Shown in pieces: positions 11,105-20,294 of a DNA stretch of 64,000 bases (position 1 is its first letter; the number at the start of each line of letters is the position of its first letter). Position numbers and translations under genes: made by a program. The notes below the pieces were generated by a model. That model was not told the origin of the DNA. It saw only the letters and a list, made by a program, of their open reading frames with translations, and did not search any database. The stretch comes from Pseudogemmatithrix spongiicola (GTDB taxonomy: Bacteria; Gemmatimonadota; Gemmatimonadetes; Gemmatimonadales; Gemmatimonadaceae): contig NZ_CP130613.1 of assembly GCF_030623445.1 (NCBI RefSeq), forward strand, positions 2,542,001 to 2,606,000, read 5' to 3'.

Positions 11105-11621
11105 GCCGCGGCGTCGCCGACTCGCCGAAGTGCGCCCCGAGCGACGAGAGGAACGAGTCGATCGTGCGATGCTTGCCGCGCAGCTGCATCACCGTGCGGA
11201 AGATCGGCGAGTCTACCCAGCCTTCCTCGGTGATCGTCACTTCCGTGCCGGAGGGCGTGTCGCGCACCTCGTAGTACCAGGTGCCGCCCCACCCCTGCGC
11301 CTCGGCGTTGAGGATGTTCACGACCATCTCGCGCGGCGGATTCACGCTGGTGATCTCGATCTCGATGCTGCCCATGGCGCCCATGTCCTCACGCCACGAT
11401 TCCCGCGGCGCGCCCTTGATGCGCTCCACCGACACGACGTCGTTCCACCACGTCGGCGACGCCTCGATGTTGCGGATCACCTTGAACACCGTATCCGCCG
11501 GCGTGACGAGCACCAGGGTGCTCGTCACCACATGTTCGCGCGGCAAGCGGCGTCCGTAGAGGTACGCGCCCCCGACGACCACCAGGGCGACGACCAGCAC
11601 CAGCTTGATGAGGAACTTCAT
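11097..11621 (-). CDS. SRPBCC/START-fold protein with N-terminal membrane anchor
   Basis: 174 residues from the ATG at 11621 (ATGA overlap with the trmFO stop). A single membrane segment (about 4-22, FLIKLVLVVALVVVGGAYLY) is followed by an SRPBCC-type domain: ADTVFKVIRNIEASPTWWN, then alternating strands and the C-terminal helix. Such helix-grip folds bind hydrophobic ligands or lipids; no catalytic residues can be named. Interesting mainly for its position, inserted into the otherwise conserved topA-trmFO-xerC-hslVU gene order. Confidence 0.7.
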   Translation of the reverse strand: MKFLIKLVLVVALVVVGGAYLYGRRLPREHVVTSTLVLVTPADTVFKVIRNIEASPTWWNDVVSVERIKGAPRESWREDMGAMGSIEIEITSVNPPREMVVNILNAEAQGWGGTWYYEVRDTPSGTEVTITEEGWVDSPIFRTVMQLRGKHRTIDSFLSSLGAHFGESATPRHG

Positions 11622-12991
11622 ACCGAGGCTCCGGAGGGAGAGAGCGAGACCACGCCATACTCCTGACGCCACGAGGCCAGTTCCTGTAACGCCCGCTCGG
11701 CGTACCGCTCCCGCTTCAGGGCCTTGTCGCGCGGCGGGTCGGCGAGCTCCTCGAGCAGCCCGAAGTTGGCGTTCATCGGCTGGAAGTGCGCCGGGTCGGC
11801 CTCGCGCAGGTGTCGGTACAGCGCCCCCAGCATCGTGGTCGGCGGGGGCAGCACGGGCCGCTCACCCCGCAGCAGGCGGTCGAGGTTGATGCCCGCCATG
11901 ATGCCGGTGGCCGTGCTCTCCGTGTACCCCTCCACACCCGTGATCTGCCCGGCGAAGAGCGTCGTCTCCGAGTCCTTGAGCGAGAGATGTGGTGAGAGCG
12001 CCTGCGGCGCATTCAGGTACGAGTTCCGATGGATGCTGCCGAAGCGCAGGAACTCCGCGTTGCCCAAGCCGGGCACGAGGCGGAACACCTTCGTCTGCTC
12101 CGGATACCGCATGCGCGTCTGGCAGCCCACGAGGTTCCACATGCGCCCCGCCCGATCCTCCTGGCGCAGCTGCAGCACCGCCCACGGCCGCTTGCCGCTG
12201 CGCGGGTCGCGCAGCCCCACGGGCCGCATCGGGCCGTGGCGCAGCGTCTCGGCCCCGCGGCGCGCCATCTCCTCGACGGGCATGCAGCCCTCGAAGTACG
12301 GGATGTCCTCGAACTCGTGCGAGTGATACAGGTCCGCCTCGACCATCGCCGCGATGAAGGCGTCGTACTCCTCCTTCGTCATCGGGCAATTGAGATACGC
12401 GCCCTCCGGACCGGCCTCGGCCATCGTCTCCTTGCCCCAGCGCGCGGCGCGGAAGGCGATGCTCGTATCGATCGACTCGGACGATATCACCGGCGCAATC
12501 GCATCGTAGAAGGCCAGCGACTTGGCACCCAAGCGCGACGCGATGCTTGCGGCCAACCCATCGCTCGTCAGCGGGCCCGTCGCGATGATGCCAACCTCCG
12601 GCAGCGCCGTGATCTCGTCGCGCACGACGGTGATGTTGGGATGCGCCAGGATCCGCGCCTGCACGGCCGCCGAGAAGATGTCGCGGTCCACTGCGAGCGC
12701 CGTGCCGGCCGGAATGCGCGCCGCATCCGCGCACTCGAGGATCACCGAGCCCAGCGCGCGCATCTCCGCCTTGAGCAAGCCGTGCGCGTTCGTCGCGTCC
12801 GTGCTCTTGAAGGTGTTCGAGCACACGAGCTCGGCCAAACTCTCCGTGCGATGCGCCGGCGTGCCTTGGTTGCCCGGCGCACCGCGCATCTCGTGCAGCA
12901 CCACGCGGTGCCCACGCTCCGCCAACTGAAAGGCGGCCTCGCTGCCTGCGAGGCCGCCTCCAATGACGTGGATCTCCGTCCGCGTCGTCAC
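11618..12991 (-). CDS. trmFO: Folate-dependent tRNA (uracil-54) methyltransferase TrmFO
   Basis: 457 residues from a GTG that overlaps the topA stop (GTGA). FAD-binding motif VIGGGLAGSEAAFQLAERG at the N-terminus, then the family signature HRTESLAELVCSNTFKS with the catalytic-region Cys, TEGPLTS-like ATGPLTSDG, and GQITGVEGYTESTATGIM near the C-terminus. It makes ribothymidine at position 54 of tRNA using methylene-tetrahydrofolate and FADH2. This enzyme (Gid) replaces SAM-dependent TrmA in many non-proteobacteria. Confidence 0.95.
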   Translation of the reverse strand: MTTRTEIHVIGGGLAGSEAAFQLAERGHRVVLHEMRGAPGNQGTPAHRTESLAELVCSNTFKSTDATNAHGLLKAEMRALGSVILECADAARIPAGTALAVDRDIFSAAVQARILAHPNITVVRDEITALPEVGIIATGPLTSDGLAASIASRLGAKSLAFYDAIAPVISSESIDTSIAFRAARWGKETMAEAGPEGAYLNCPMTKEEYDAFIAAMVEADLYHSHEFEDIPYFEGCMPVEEMARRGAETLRHGPMRPVGLRDPRSGKRPWAVLQLRQEDRAGRMWNLVGCQTRMRYPEQTKVFRLVPGLGNAEFLRFGSIHRNSYLNAPQALSPHLSLKDSETTLFAGQITGVEGYTESTATGIMAGINLDRLLRGERPVLPPPTTMLGALYRHLREADPAHFQPMNANFGLLEELADPPRDKALKRERYAERALQELASWRQEYGVVSLSPSGASV

Positions 12992-15402
12992 GCCGTCGCC
13001 GCCTCCGTGGCCTCAGTGCCTTCCGGCGCTTCCACATCCCACTCGTTCGCGCACTTCAGGCACTTTCGGTAGTGACCGCGGGTCTTGTTGCTCTTCGCTT
13101 CCGCGCCCACGTTGCCGCACTCCGCGCACTTCTCGGCCACCGGCTTGTCCCAGCAGACGAAATCGCAGTTCGGATAGTTCTCGCAGCCGTAGAAGGCCTT
13201 GCCGCGCTTCTTCGAGCGCCGCGCCGCGATGTCGCCGCCGTCCTTCGGGCACATGACACCCGTCGGCATGGACTTCGTGCCCTTGCACTTCGGGAAGGTC
13301 GAGCAGCCGAGGAACTCGCCCGAGCGCGAACGACGGATGACCATCGGCTTGCCGCAGATCGGGCAGGCGTACTTGGTCATCACCGGCGGTTCCTTCTTGC
13401 CCTTCAGCGGGCGCGTGAACTTGCAGGTCTTGGGATGGTTCTCGCAGGCCACGAACGGCCCGAAGAAGCCACCCTTCGGCAGCAGGCGTCCGCCGCACTC
13501 CGGGCACTTCTCGTTGTCGAGCGCCGAGAGATCGTGCGCCTCGCGAATCAACGCCTCGGCGTCCACGCTCTCCAGCGAGTGCTCGAAGGGCCCCCAGAAC
13601 TCCTCGAGGACGTCCTTCCAGCCCATCTCGCCTTCCTCGACCTTGTCGAGTTCGCCTTCCATCTGCGCGGTGAAGCCCACGTCGAACTCACGCGGGAACT
13701 GCTTCACCATCACCTTCTCGACGCTCTCGCCGAGTTCGGTGGGGAAGAAGCGCCGCTGCTGCAGCTCGGCGTAGTGCCGCTCGGTGAGCGTCGAGATGAT
13801 GCTCGCGTAGGTGGACGGACGCCCGATGCCGCGCTTTTCCAGCTCCTTCACGAGCGAGGCTTCGGAGTAGCGCGGCGGCGGCTCGGTGAAGTGCTGCGAG
13901 GGATCGATGCCGCGCACCGGCGCGTGCTCGCCCGGTTCGATGGCCGGCAGCGCCTGCTCGTCTTCGAGCGCCTTCGAGTCGCCTTCTTCACGCGCTTCCT
14001 TGTAGAGCGCAAGGAAGCCCTGGAACTTGATGACCGAGCCCGTGGCGCGGAACAAGTAGCGCCCGAGGTCGAAGTCCACCGTGGTGGTGTCGAACACGGC
14101 CGGCGCCATCTGCGAAGCCATGAAGCGCTGCCAGATCAGCGTGTAGAGCTTGAGCTGTTCGGGCGAGAGGTACTTGGCCACGCTCTCCGGCGTGCGGGCC
14201 GGATCCGTGGGGCGGATGCCTTCGTGCGCGCCCTGGGCGGCGTCATCCTTGCCGGCGGGGAAGAGCCGCGGGGCGTCGGCGAGGAACTCCTTGGGATAAT
14301 GCTTGCCAAGGTAGTCACGCGCGGCCGCAGCGGCGGTCTCCGCCACGCGCACGTGGTCCGTGCGCATGTAGGTGATGAGACCGACCGCACCTTCGCTCTT
14401 CCCGAGTTCGACGCCTTCGTAGAGGTTCTGCGCGAGACGCATCGTGCGCTTGGAGCCGAAGCCCAGCTTCTTGGCGGCTTCCTGCTGAAGCGTGGACGTC
14501 TTGAACGGCGCCTCGGGGTTCTTGCGACGCTCGCGCCGCTTGATGTCCGTGACGTCGAAGTGCTTGCGACCTGCGAGGTCCTTGAGGATGGCGTTGGCCG
14601 CGGCTTCGTTCGGGATCTCGGGCTTCTCGCCGTCGAGATGGTGCAGCTTCGCGACGAATTCCTGCCCCTCATGCTCGAGGCGCGCGGCGATCGTCCAGTA
14701 CTCCTTCGGCTTGAACGCGCGGATCTCGCGCTCACGCTCCACGAGCAGGCGCAGCGCCACGGTCTGCACGCGACCGGCGGAGAGGCCCTTCTTCACGGTC
14801 TTCCACAGCACGGGCGAGGCCTTGTAGCCCACCAAGCGATCGAGCACGCGCCGCGCCTGCTGTGCGTCCACCTTCTTGCTGTCGATCGCGCGGGCCTCGG
14901 TCAGCGCCTTGCTCACCGCGTCCTTGGTGATCTCATAGAACAGCGCGCGCTTGATCGGCGCGCCGGTCTTCTTGATCTGCGACTCCACGTGCCAGGCAAT
15001 CGCCTCACCCTCGCGGTCAGGGTCGGTCGCGATGAACACGGCCTTGGCCGTCTTGGCCGCGCTCTTGAGCTCGGCGACCGTCTTCTCCTTGCCCGGGATC
15101 GTCACGTATTCCGGCTCGAACCCATTCTCGGGGTCGATGCCGATGCTCTTCACCGGCAGGTCGCGGATGTGGCCGACCGTGGCCTTCACCGCGTAGGCGG
15201 AGCCCAGGTACTTGCCGATCGTCTTGGCCTTGGCCGGCGACTCAACGATGACGAGCGACTTGCCGGCCGCCGCGCGGGCGGCCTCCTCGTCATGGGGAAG
15301 CTCGGGCTCCGCGCTGCGGCGCCGCGCCTTTGTGGGGGCGCGCTTCGCGACGGCCTTCGTCTTGGTCGCCTTCTTGGCGGTGGTTTTCTTGGTCGTTGCC
15401 AT
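12988..15402 (-). CDS. topA: DNA topoisomerase I (type IA)
   Basis: 804 residues. The first 30 residues are a Lys/Ala-rich histone-like tail (KKTTAKKATKTKAVAKRAPT). A Toprim domain follows (VIVESPAKAKTIGKYLG; acidic DPDREGEAIAWH), then the core domains with the active Tyr in GLITYMRTDH (about residue 345). The C-terminus carries four Cys-rich zinc-ribbon repeats (for example CPECGGRLLPKGGF and CPICGKPMVIRRS), the last adjusted to CAECGN...CLKC. It relaxes negative supercoils. The residue after the conserved RTD is His rather than the usual Ser. There is 35 nt to aroK upstream and a GTGA overlap with trmFO downstream. Confidence 0.96.
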   Translation of the reverse strand: MATTKKTTAKKATKTKAVAKRAPTKARRRSAEPELPHDEEAARAAAGKSLVIVESPAKAKTIGKYLGSAYAVKATVGHIRDLPVKSIGIDPENGFEPEYVTIPGKEKTVAELKSAAKTAKAVFIATDPDREGEAIAWHVESQIKKTGAPIKRALFYEITKDAVSKALTEARAIDSKKVDAQQARRVLDRLVGYKASPVLWKTVKKGLSAGRVQTVALRLLVEREREIRAFKPKEYWTIAARLEHEGQEFVAKLHHLDGEKPEIPNEAAANAILKDLAGRKHFDVTDIKRRERRKNPEAPFKTSTLQQEAAKKLGFGSKRTMRLAQNLYEGVELGKSEGAVGLITYMRTDHVRVAETAAAAARDYLGKHYPKEFLADAPRLFPAGKDDAAQGAHEGIRPTDPARTPESVAKYLSPEQLKLYTLIWQRFMASQMAPAVFDTTTVDFDLGRYLFRATGSVIKFQGFLALYKEAREEGDSKALEDEQALPAIEPGEHAPVRGIDPSQHFTEPPPRYSEASLVKELEKRGIGRPSTYASIISTLTERHYAELQQRRFFPTELGESVEKVMVKQFPREFDVGFTAQMEGELDKVEEGEMGWKDVLEEFWGPFEHSLESVDAEALIREAHDLSALDNEKCPECGGRLLPKGGFFGPFVACENHPKTCKFTRPLKGKKEPPVMTKYACPICGKPMVIRRSRSGEFLGCSTFPKCKGTKSMPTGVMCPKDGGDIAARRSKKRGKAFYGCENYPNCDFVCWDKPVAEKCAECGNVGAEAKSNKTRGHYRKCLKCANEWDVEAPEGTEATEAATA

Positions 15403-15437
15403 TAACTCGGAGGGTCGAACGGAACAGGGAGGTCATC

Positions 15438-15986
15438 CTAGTTCCGAGTTCTCCCCGTCGCAAGCGCAACTATATAAGAGGCGACCTCGTCCGGCGACAT
15501 CGAATCTACGCTAACTGTATGCTGCGATTGCAGATACAGCCGCTCTCGCCGCGCCAGAAGTTCGCGCAGCTTTTCGAGGGGATTCGGGCCCCCGACCAGC
15601 GGCCGCCCCCCACCCTGGGCCGAAATCCGCGCCGCTGCGACCTCCGGCGAGACCTGCAAATACACAGCGATTGACCGGTGAAGCATCTCCGCCACCGCGT
15701 CCTTCAACTCGATCCAGCCGCCCCCAGTCGCCACCACGATCCGGCCGCTCGCCGCGACCTCCCGCGACACCGCCCGCTCCAGCTTCCGGAACGCCGCCTC
15801 GCCCTGCCGCGCGAAGATCTCCGGGATCGTTCGGCCAGCCTTCGCCTCGATCTCCGCGTCGAGATCCACGAAGCCCCAGTCATGCTCGCCCGCCGCGTCC
15901 AGCTGTGCGCAGACCAGCGGCCCCACCGTGCTCTTCCCCGCGCCCGAGAGCCCGACGAGCACGATGCGCTCCGGCGCAGGAATCAT
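15438..15986 (-). CDS. aroK: Shikimate kinase
   Basis: 182 residues. P-loop LVGLSGAGKSTVGPL, shikimate-binding Asp in FVDLDAEIE, GEAAFRKLER, VATGGG and the lid region GGGRPLVGG are in the expected order and the length fits. It phosphorylates shikimate with ATP. It overlaps the end of aroC by 4 nt, pairing steps five and seven of the chorismate pathway; aroA is not here. Confidence 0.94.
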   Translation of the reverse strand: MIPAPERIVLVGLSGAGKSTVGPLVCAQLDAAGEHDWGFVDLDAEIEAKAGRTIPEIFARQGEAAFRKLERAVSREVAASGRIVVATGGGWIELKDAVAEMLHRSIAVYLQVSPEVAAARISAQGGGRPLVGGPNPLEKLRELLARRERLYLQSQHTVSVDSMSPDEVASYIVALATGRTRN

Positions 15987-17182
15987 CCCAGCCGCTCGGC
16001 GACGCGCTGCAAGTAGCTCGCGTGGTTGCGCTGCAACTCACCGAGGGAGTCACCGCCGAACTTCTCCAGCACCGCGTCGGCGAGCACCAGCGCGGCCATC
16101 GCCTCGGCGATCACGCCCATTGCCGGCACCGCCGTCACGTCACTGTGCTCCGCCGCAGCGGCCGCCGTCTCGCCGGACTTCACGTCCACCGTCTGCAGCG
16201 GACGCATGAGAGTCGAGATCGGCTTCATCGCCACGCGCAGCACCAAGGGCTCGCCAGTGGTCATGCCGCCTTCGAGCCCGCCGGCGCGATTCGTCACGCG
16301 CCGCACGTTGCCCGTGCGGGGATTCCCCGGTGCGGGAACGATCTCGTCGTGCACCTCCGCACCCGTGCGCCGCGCCGCCTCGAAGCCCATGCCCATCTCC
16401 ACGCCCTTCACGGCCGGAATCGAGCAGATGGCGGCGGCGAGGCGACCGTCCAGCTTGCGGTCCCAGCTCACGTGCGCGCCGAGTCCGACAGGCAACCCAG
16501 TGACGACGACTTCGCAGATGCCGCCCAGCGTATTGCCGTCCTTCTTGGCCGCATCGATGCGCGCGATCATCTCCTGCTCGGCGATGGTATCGAGGCAGCG
16601 CAGCGGCGAGGCGTCCGCGGCGGCATTCAAGTCCACCGGGAGTTCGGCGGGCACGGCGGCGTCTACGCCGCCGAGGTGCACCAGATGGCTGCCGATGCGC
16701 ACGCCGAGCGCGGCCAGCAACTGTCGCGCAACGGCGCCCGCGGCGACCCGAGCGGTGGTCTCGCGAGCCGAGGCGCGTTCGAGGATGTCGCGGGCGTCGT
16801 CACGGTCGAACTTGAGCAGGCCCGTGAGGTCCGCGTGCCCGGGCCGCACGCGCGTCACCTGGCGCTTCCGGCCCTCCGGCGTGTCGTCCTCTGGCCGCGG
16901 CGCGGGATCCATGATGGCTTCCCAGTTGGCCCAATCCTTGTTGCGCACCAGCAGTGCGATGGGCGAGCCCAGCGTCTCGCCGGCGCGGACGCCCGCGAGG
17001 AACTCGACGTGGTCCGTCTCGATCACCATGCGCCGCCCGCGGCCGTAGCCCTGCTGGCGCCGCGCGAGCTCTTGGTCGATGTGCGCGGCGAGCAGCGGCA
17101 GCCCGGCCGGCACGCCTTCGACCAGCGCGACCAGGGCGGGGCCGTGCGATTCGCCGGCGGTGGAGAAACGGAGGTGGGGCAT
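15983..17182 (-). CDS. aroC: Chorismate synthase
   Basis: 399 residues from the ATG at 17182 (MPHLRFSTAGESHG, the canonical N-terminus; an in-frame extension upstream runs through the terminator hairpin and is rejected). RRQQGYGRGRRM, HAD-like RPGHADLTG, RASARETTARVAAGAVA and GGMTTGEPLVLRVAMKP are family signatures. It converts EPSP to chorismate using reduced FMN. The 15 nt before the ATG are pyrimidine-rich, with no Shine-Dalgarno sequence. Confidence 0.96.
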   Translation of the reverse strand: MPHLRFSTAGESHGPALVALVEGVPAGLPLLAAHIDQELARRQQGYGRGRRMVIETDHVEFLAGVRAGETLGSPIALLVRNKDWANWEAIMDPAPRPEDDTPEGRKRQVTRVRPGHADLTGLLKFDRDDARDILERASARETTARVAAGAVARQLLAALGVRIGSHLVHLGGVDAAVPAELPVDLNAAADASPLRCLDTIAEQEMIARIDAAKKDGNTLGGICEVVVTGLPVGLGAHVSWDRKLDGRLAAAICSIPAVKGVEMGMGFEAARRTGAEVHDEIVPAPGNPRTGNVRRVTNRAGGLEGGMTTGEPLVLRVAMKPISTLMRPLQTVDVKSGETAAAAAEHSDVTAVPAMGVIAEAMAALVLADAVLEKFGGDSLGELQRNHASYLQRVAERLG

Positions 17183-17197
17183 GGAAGAAAGGAGGAA

Positions 17198-17229
17198 GGG
17201 GCCGCCCCGCAATATCGCGGAGCGGCCCC
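17198..17229 (-). terminator. Hairpin between pilQ and aroC
   Basis: 8-bp outer stem (17198-17205 with 17222-17229) and a 4-bp inner stem (17207-17210 with 17217-17220) around an AATATC loop. It lies 22 nt after the pilQ stop in reading direction and 15 nt before the aroC start. It lacks a long T tail, so termination may be partial or it may act as an mRNA boundary. Confidence 0.6.
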
Positions 17230-17251
17230 CGGTCCTGCCATCGGGACTGCG

Positions 17252-19204
17252 TCAGGGACGCGGCGTCATCGCATTGTTGCGGACCGCTTCGCCTTCGTCG
17301 ACGATGTGCGGCGTGACGAGGATCAACAGGTCCTGCTTGCGCTCGATGGTGCGGTCCTCGCGGAAGAGGCGACCGATCCACGGCAGCTTCATGAGGTACG
17401 GGATGCCGCTCTCGAAGCGCGACACCTGCGTCTGCGTAAGGCCGGCGATGACCGCGGTCTCACCGTCGCCGACGAGCACTTCGTTCGTCGACTGGCGCTC
17501 CGAGATTTCCGGACCGGCCACGGTGATGCCGAGCACCGACTGCTGGATGGCCTTGATCTCCATCGTAATCTGACGGTTGGCCGTCACGCGCGGCGTGACT
17601 TCGAGCGTGATGCCGACCTTCTGGCGATTGATCGTCGGCGTTACCGGCGCGATCTGGCCGGGAATCACCGGCGGCGTGAGCAGGTACGCGATTTCCGTAC
17701 CGGCAAACAGCGTCGCCTTGCGGTTATCGATGGTCGTCGTGCTCGGCTCGGCCTGCACGTCCGACAGATTCTGCGAACTGAGGGCGTCGAGGAACGTCGT
17801 CAGGCTGTTACCGCCCATCACGACGTTGTAGATGAGGTTCAGCGAGCTGGTTCCGGAGAACGACCGGTTGGCGTTCGCCACGCCGATGAAGGCATCGCCG
17901 CCCAGGCCGATAGTGAACTCGCCCGTCGACCCCGGCCGCGTGAACACCTGGTTGCTGAAGTTCGTCGGCGAGCCGAAATCGTAGCTGATGCCGAGTTCCT
18001 GCGTCGCCGTGCGGTCCACGGCGATGATCTTCGCCTTGATGGCGACCTGCGGCGTGCGGAAGTCGAGGTCACGCACGTAGCTGACGATCTCCGGGAGGCG
18101 CGAGACCGTCTCGGTGATCAGGAGGACGTTGGTCTTCTCGTCGAAGGTCACGACGCCGCGGCCGCAGGTCTGCGGCTGGGCGGGGTTGGCAGAGCCGGCC
18201 GCGGCGGGCGCCGCCCCGGCGGCAGCAGCTGCCGGATCGGGCGTCGCCGCGACGTCGACGACCGTGCTTTCGGCGCCGACGGAACCCGACGAGCAGGCCG
18301 CGATGAGCTGACGGATGGTCGCGGCGAGGGCCGATGCGCGCGCGTAGTTCACCGGCACCATCTGGGTGACCAGCGGCTCGGCTGCGACGCGCTGTGCGAG
18401 GTTGCGGTAGCTATCGACCGTGATGATGCCCGTCGAGTCCTGCACGGCCTGCAGCCCATTGGCCTGCAGGACCTTGCTGAGCGCGACGTCCCACGGCTGG
18501 TTGACGATCTCAGTGAAGCGCACGGTGCCGGTGACGCCCGACCCCGTGATGAACGTCCGGCCCGAGAACGCGGAGAAGTGGGCGAGGACGTCGAAGATGC
18601 TCATGTTGCTGAACGTCACCGTGATGCGCGGCTGCTCGGTGGCCTGCTGCACCGGGGTGGCGGCGCGCAGCGGCTCGATCATCGGTGCACTGGCCACCTC
18701 GCGCACCGGCGCGGGTGCCACCGGCGACGGCGCCACCGGCACCTGCGGGACCGCACGGGCGGCCTCGATGCCGCTGGACCACGGCGAGAAGCTGTCGCCT
18801 CCCCGCACGCTCACACGCACTTCGGAGTCGGTCCGTGTCACCTCGTAGGCGCGCGGGCCGTCGACATCGAGCACGAGGCGGACGACGTTCGCATCGAACT
18901 GGCCGAGGCGCACGTTGCGGATGCCCGCGCGATCGACGCGGTCGTAGGCCGGCGCCCGCGTCTGCAGCGTGGCGCCGCGGAGATCGACGACGATGCGGTG
19001 CGGGCCCTCGAGCGTGAAGTGGGCGACGTCGAGCTCGCCGGCGAAGGACAGCACCACGTCGGCGCTGCCGGCACCGGGCACGACCGTCACGGCCGTCACC
19101 CGCGCGGCGGCGTCCGAACGCGCCGGCGGGGCCGCGGACAGCGCGGTCGCGCCGAACAGGAGTGCACCGGCCGCAAGCGCGGACAGCGAATGATTGCGCC
19201 TCAT
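17252..19204 (-). CDS. pilQ: Type IV pilus secretin PilQ
   Basis: 650 residues: signal peptide (about 1-27), AMIN domain (about 35-135) that binds peptidoglycan, a Pro/Ala-rich linker, a secretin/TonB short N-terminal domain (ITVTFSNMSIFDVLAHFSAF), an N1-type domain and the secretin beta-domain ending VLIGDGET-like VLVGDGETAVIAGL. It forms the outer-membrane channel for the pilus. An Ala-rich segment with a CSSGSVG region (about 300-340) interrupts the N domain. It overlaps the PilP-like gene by 4 nt and is the last gene of the pilMNOPQ operon. Confidence 0.95.
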   Translation of the reverse strand: MRRNHSLSALAAGALLFGATALSAAPPARSDAAARVTAVTVVPGAGSADVVLSFAGELDVAHFTLEGPHRIVVDLRGATLQTRAPAYDRVDRAGIRNVRLGQFDANVVRLVLDVDGPRAYEVTRTDSEVRVSVRGGDSFSPWSSGIEAARAVPQVPVAPSPVAPAPVREVASAPMIEPLRAATPVQQATEQPRITVTFSNMSIFDVLAHFSAFSGRTFITGSGVTGTVRFTEIVNQPWDVALSKVLQANGLQAVQDSTGIITVDSYRNLAQRVAAEPLVTQMVPVNYARASALAATIRQLIAACSSGSVGAESTVVDVAATPDPAAAAAGAAPAAAGSANPAQPQTCGRGVVTFDEKTNVLLITETVSRLPEIVSYVRDLDFRTPQVAIKAKIIAVDRTATQELGISYDFGSPTNFSNQVFTRPGSTGEFTIGLGGDAFIGVANANRSFSGTSSLNLIYNVVMGGNSLTTFLDALSSQNLSDVQAEPSTTTIDNRKATLFAGTEIAYLLTPPVIPGQIAPVTPTINRQKVGITLEVTPRVTANRQITMEIKAIQQSVLGITVAGPEISERQSTNEVLVGDGETAVIAGLTQTQVSRFESGIPYLMKLPWIGRLFREDRTIERKQDLLILVTPHIVDEGEAVRNNAMTPRP

Positions 19205-19686
19205 GGCGTCCTACCTCCCCCAGCGGAAACGTTGATCGACAGGGTCTCCTGCCGCGTGTTGCCAAACTCATCGATCGCCAGCACGACCTCGCGCTGGCGG
19301 ATCGCCACCACGCGCATGCGCCCGAACACCGAACCGACGCGCACACGGTAGATCTCGCTGCTCGACACATCGCGGAGCGTCGCGATCGACTGGCGATCCG
19401 TCGGCGCGAGCGTGATGGCGACGACTTCGAGGTCCTGCAGCATCGGGCGGATGTCCCCGCTCTCGATCAGCGACGAGAACGGGTCGCGGCGTCCGGACAG
19501 CGGGTAGCTGTAGACTTCGCGGTTGAAGATCACGTTGCCCGCCGAATCGCGCTTCAGGCCGTCGGTCGGCACTTCCACGCGCGCGCTCGCCGCAGCCGCC
19601 GGACGACGGCCACCCTGGGCGCCGCCGAGCATGGGGACGGCCACGGCGACGAGCACGGCGGCGATCGCCAGAATGCGACGGTTCAT
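19201..19686 (-). CDS. pilP: PilP-like pilus assembly protein
   Basis: 161 residues with a signal peptide (ILAIAAVLVAVAVPMLGG) but no lipobox Cys, unlike proteobacterial PilP lipoproteins. The motif GRRDPFSSL (about 67) and the small beta-domain after it (LEVVAITLAP ... YRVRVGSVFGRMRVVAI) match the PilP/GspC homology region that links PilNO to the secretin. The assignment rests on this and on its exact position between pilO and pilQ, overlapping each by 4 nt. Confidence 0.8.
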   Translation of the reverse strand: MNRRILAIAAVLVAVAVPMLGGAQGGRRPAAAASARVEVPTDGLKRDSAGNVIFNREVYSYPLSGRRDPFSSLIESGDIRPMLQDLEVVAITLAPTDRQSIATLRDVSSSEIYRVRVGSVFGRMRVVAIRQREVVLAIDEFGNTRQETLSINVSAGGGRTP

Positions 19687-20291
19687 GGGGTCCCCCCGTC
19701 TTCGGCGTCTGCGGCACGGAGGACGTAGGTCTGGATGTCGAAGTTCGCACTCAAGACCTGCTGCCCGCTGGCGACGCGCAGGCGCGAGCTGCCCTGCGGG
19801 GCCGGCGTCAGACTCACGCCCACCGGGGCCATGATGCGGCGCAGCGACCCGACCGCCGTGAGCATCTCGGCGATCTGGTGATAGGTCCCGTTGAACGAGA
19901 ACCGGTAGCGGTAGGTATCGAAGGTCTCACCGCGGACGACGGCGCCTGGCACGAAGCTATCCTGCTCGAGCCCGACGCGACGAGCCGCCGCGAGGATCTG
20001 GTCCAGCAACGCCGGCACTTCGTTGCCCGCGGGGATCAGTGTGCGAATGAGCGCGAGGTTGTCGCTGAGTACCTTCGCCTCCTCGCGCATCTGTTCCACC
20101 GTGCCGCGGGCCAGCATCGCCTTGGCACGGTTGTTGGTCTGGTCGAGCTTCTCGAGGCGCGCTTCCTGGGTCGCCAAGGTCTCGGCCTTGGGCGTGTAGA
20201 CGAAGTTCCAATACGCGGCAGCGCCGAGGATCCCGACGATGCCCACGACGAGCATCACCTGGTCGCGCTGATTGGTCGGCATTCCGGCCAT
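19683..20291 (-). CDS. pilO: Type IV pilus inner-membrane platform protein PilO
   Basis: 202 residues: a short cytoplasmic N-terminus, one membrane helix (VMLVVGIVGILGAAAYWNFV), a coiled coil (about 40-85) and a ferredoxin-like periplasmic domain with the ALLDQILAAARRVGL helix. It forms heterodimers with PilN. It follows pilN by 3 nt and overlaps pilP by 4 nt. Confidence 0.9.
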   Translation of the reverse strand: MAGMPTNQRDQVMLVVGIVGILGAAAYWNFVYTPKAETLATQEARLEKLDQTNNRAKAMLARGTVEQMREEAKVLSDNLALIRTLIPAGNEVPALLDQILAAARRVGLEQDSFVPGAVVRGETFDTYRYRFSFNGTYHQIAEMLTAVGSLRRIMAPVGVSLTPAPQGSSRLRVASGQQVLSANFDIQTYVLRAADAEDGGTP

Positions 20292-20294
20292 GGC

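Noticed and set aside
15470-15480. TATATAA promoter-like sequence near the end of aroK
   Set aside because: It lies inside the aroK coding frame on the opposite strand to any downstream gene start and points away from topA.
15671-19351. A very long plus-strand open frame (1226 codons) opposite aroK, aroC and pilQ, with similar ones opposite the TonB receptor (56626-59730) and pilB (48623-50293)
   Set aside because: These are rich in Arg, His and Val and lack domains, as expected for the antisense frame of high-GC genes whose stop codons are rare. The genes on the other strand have complete family motifs.
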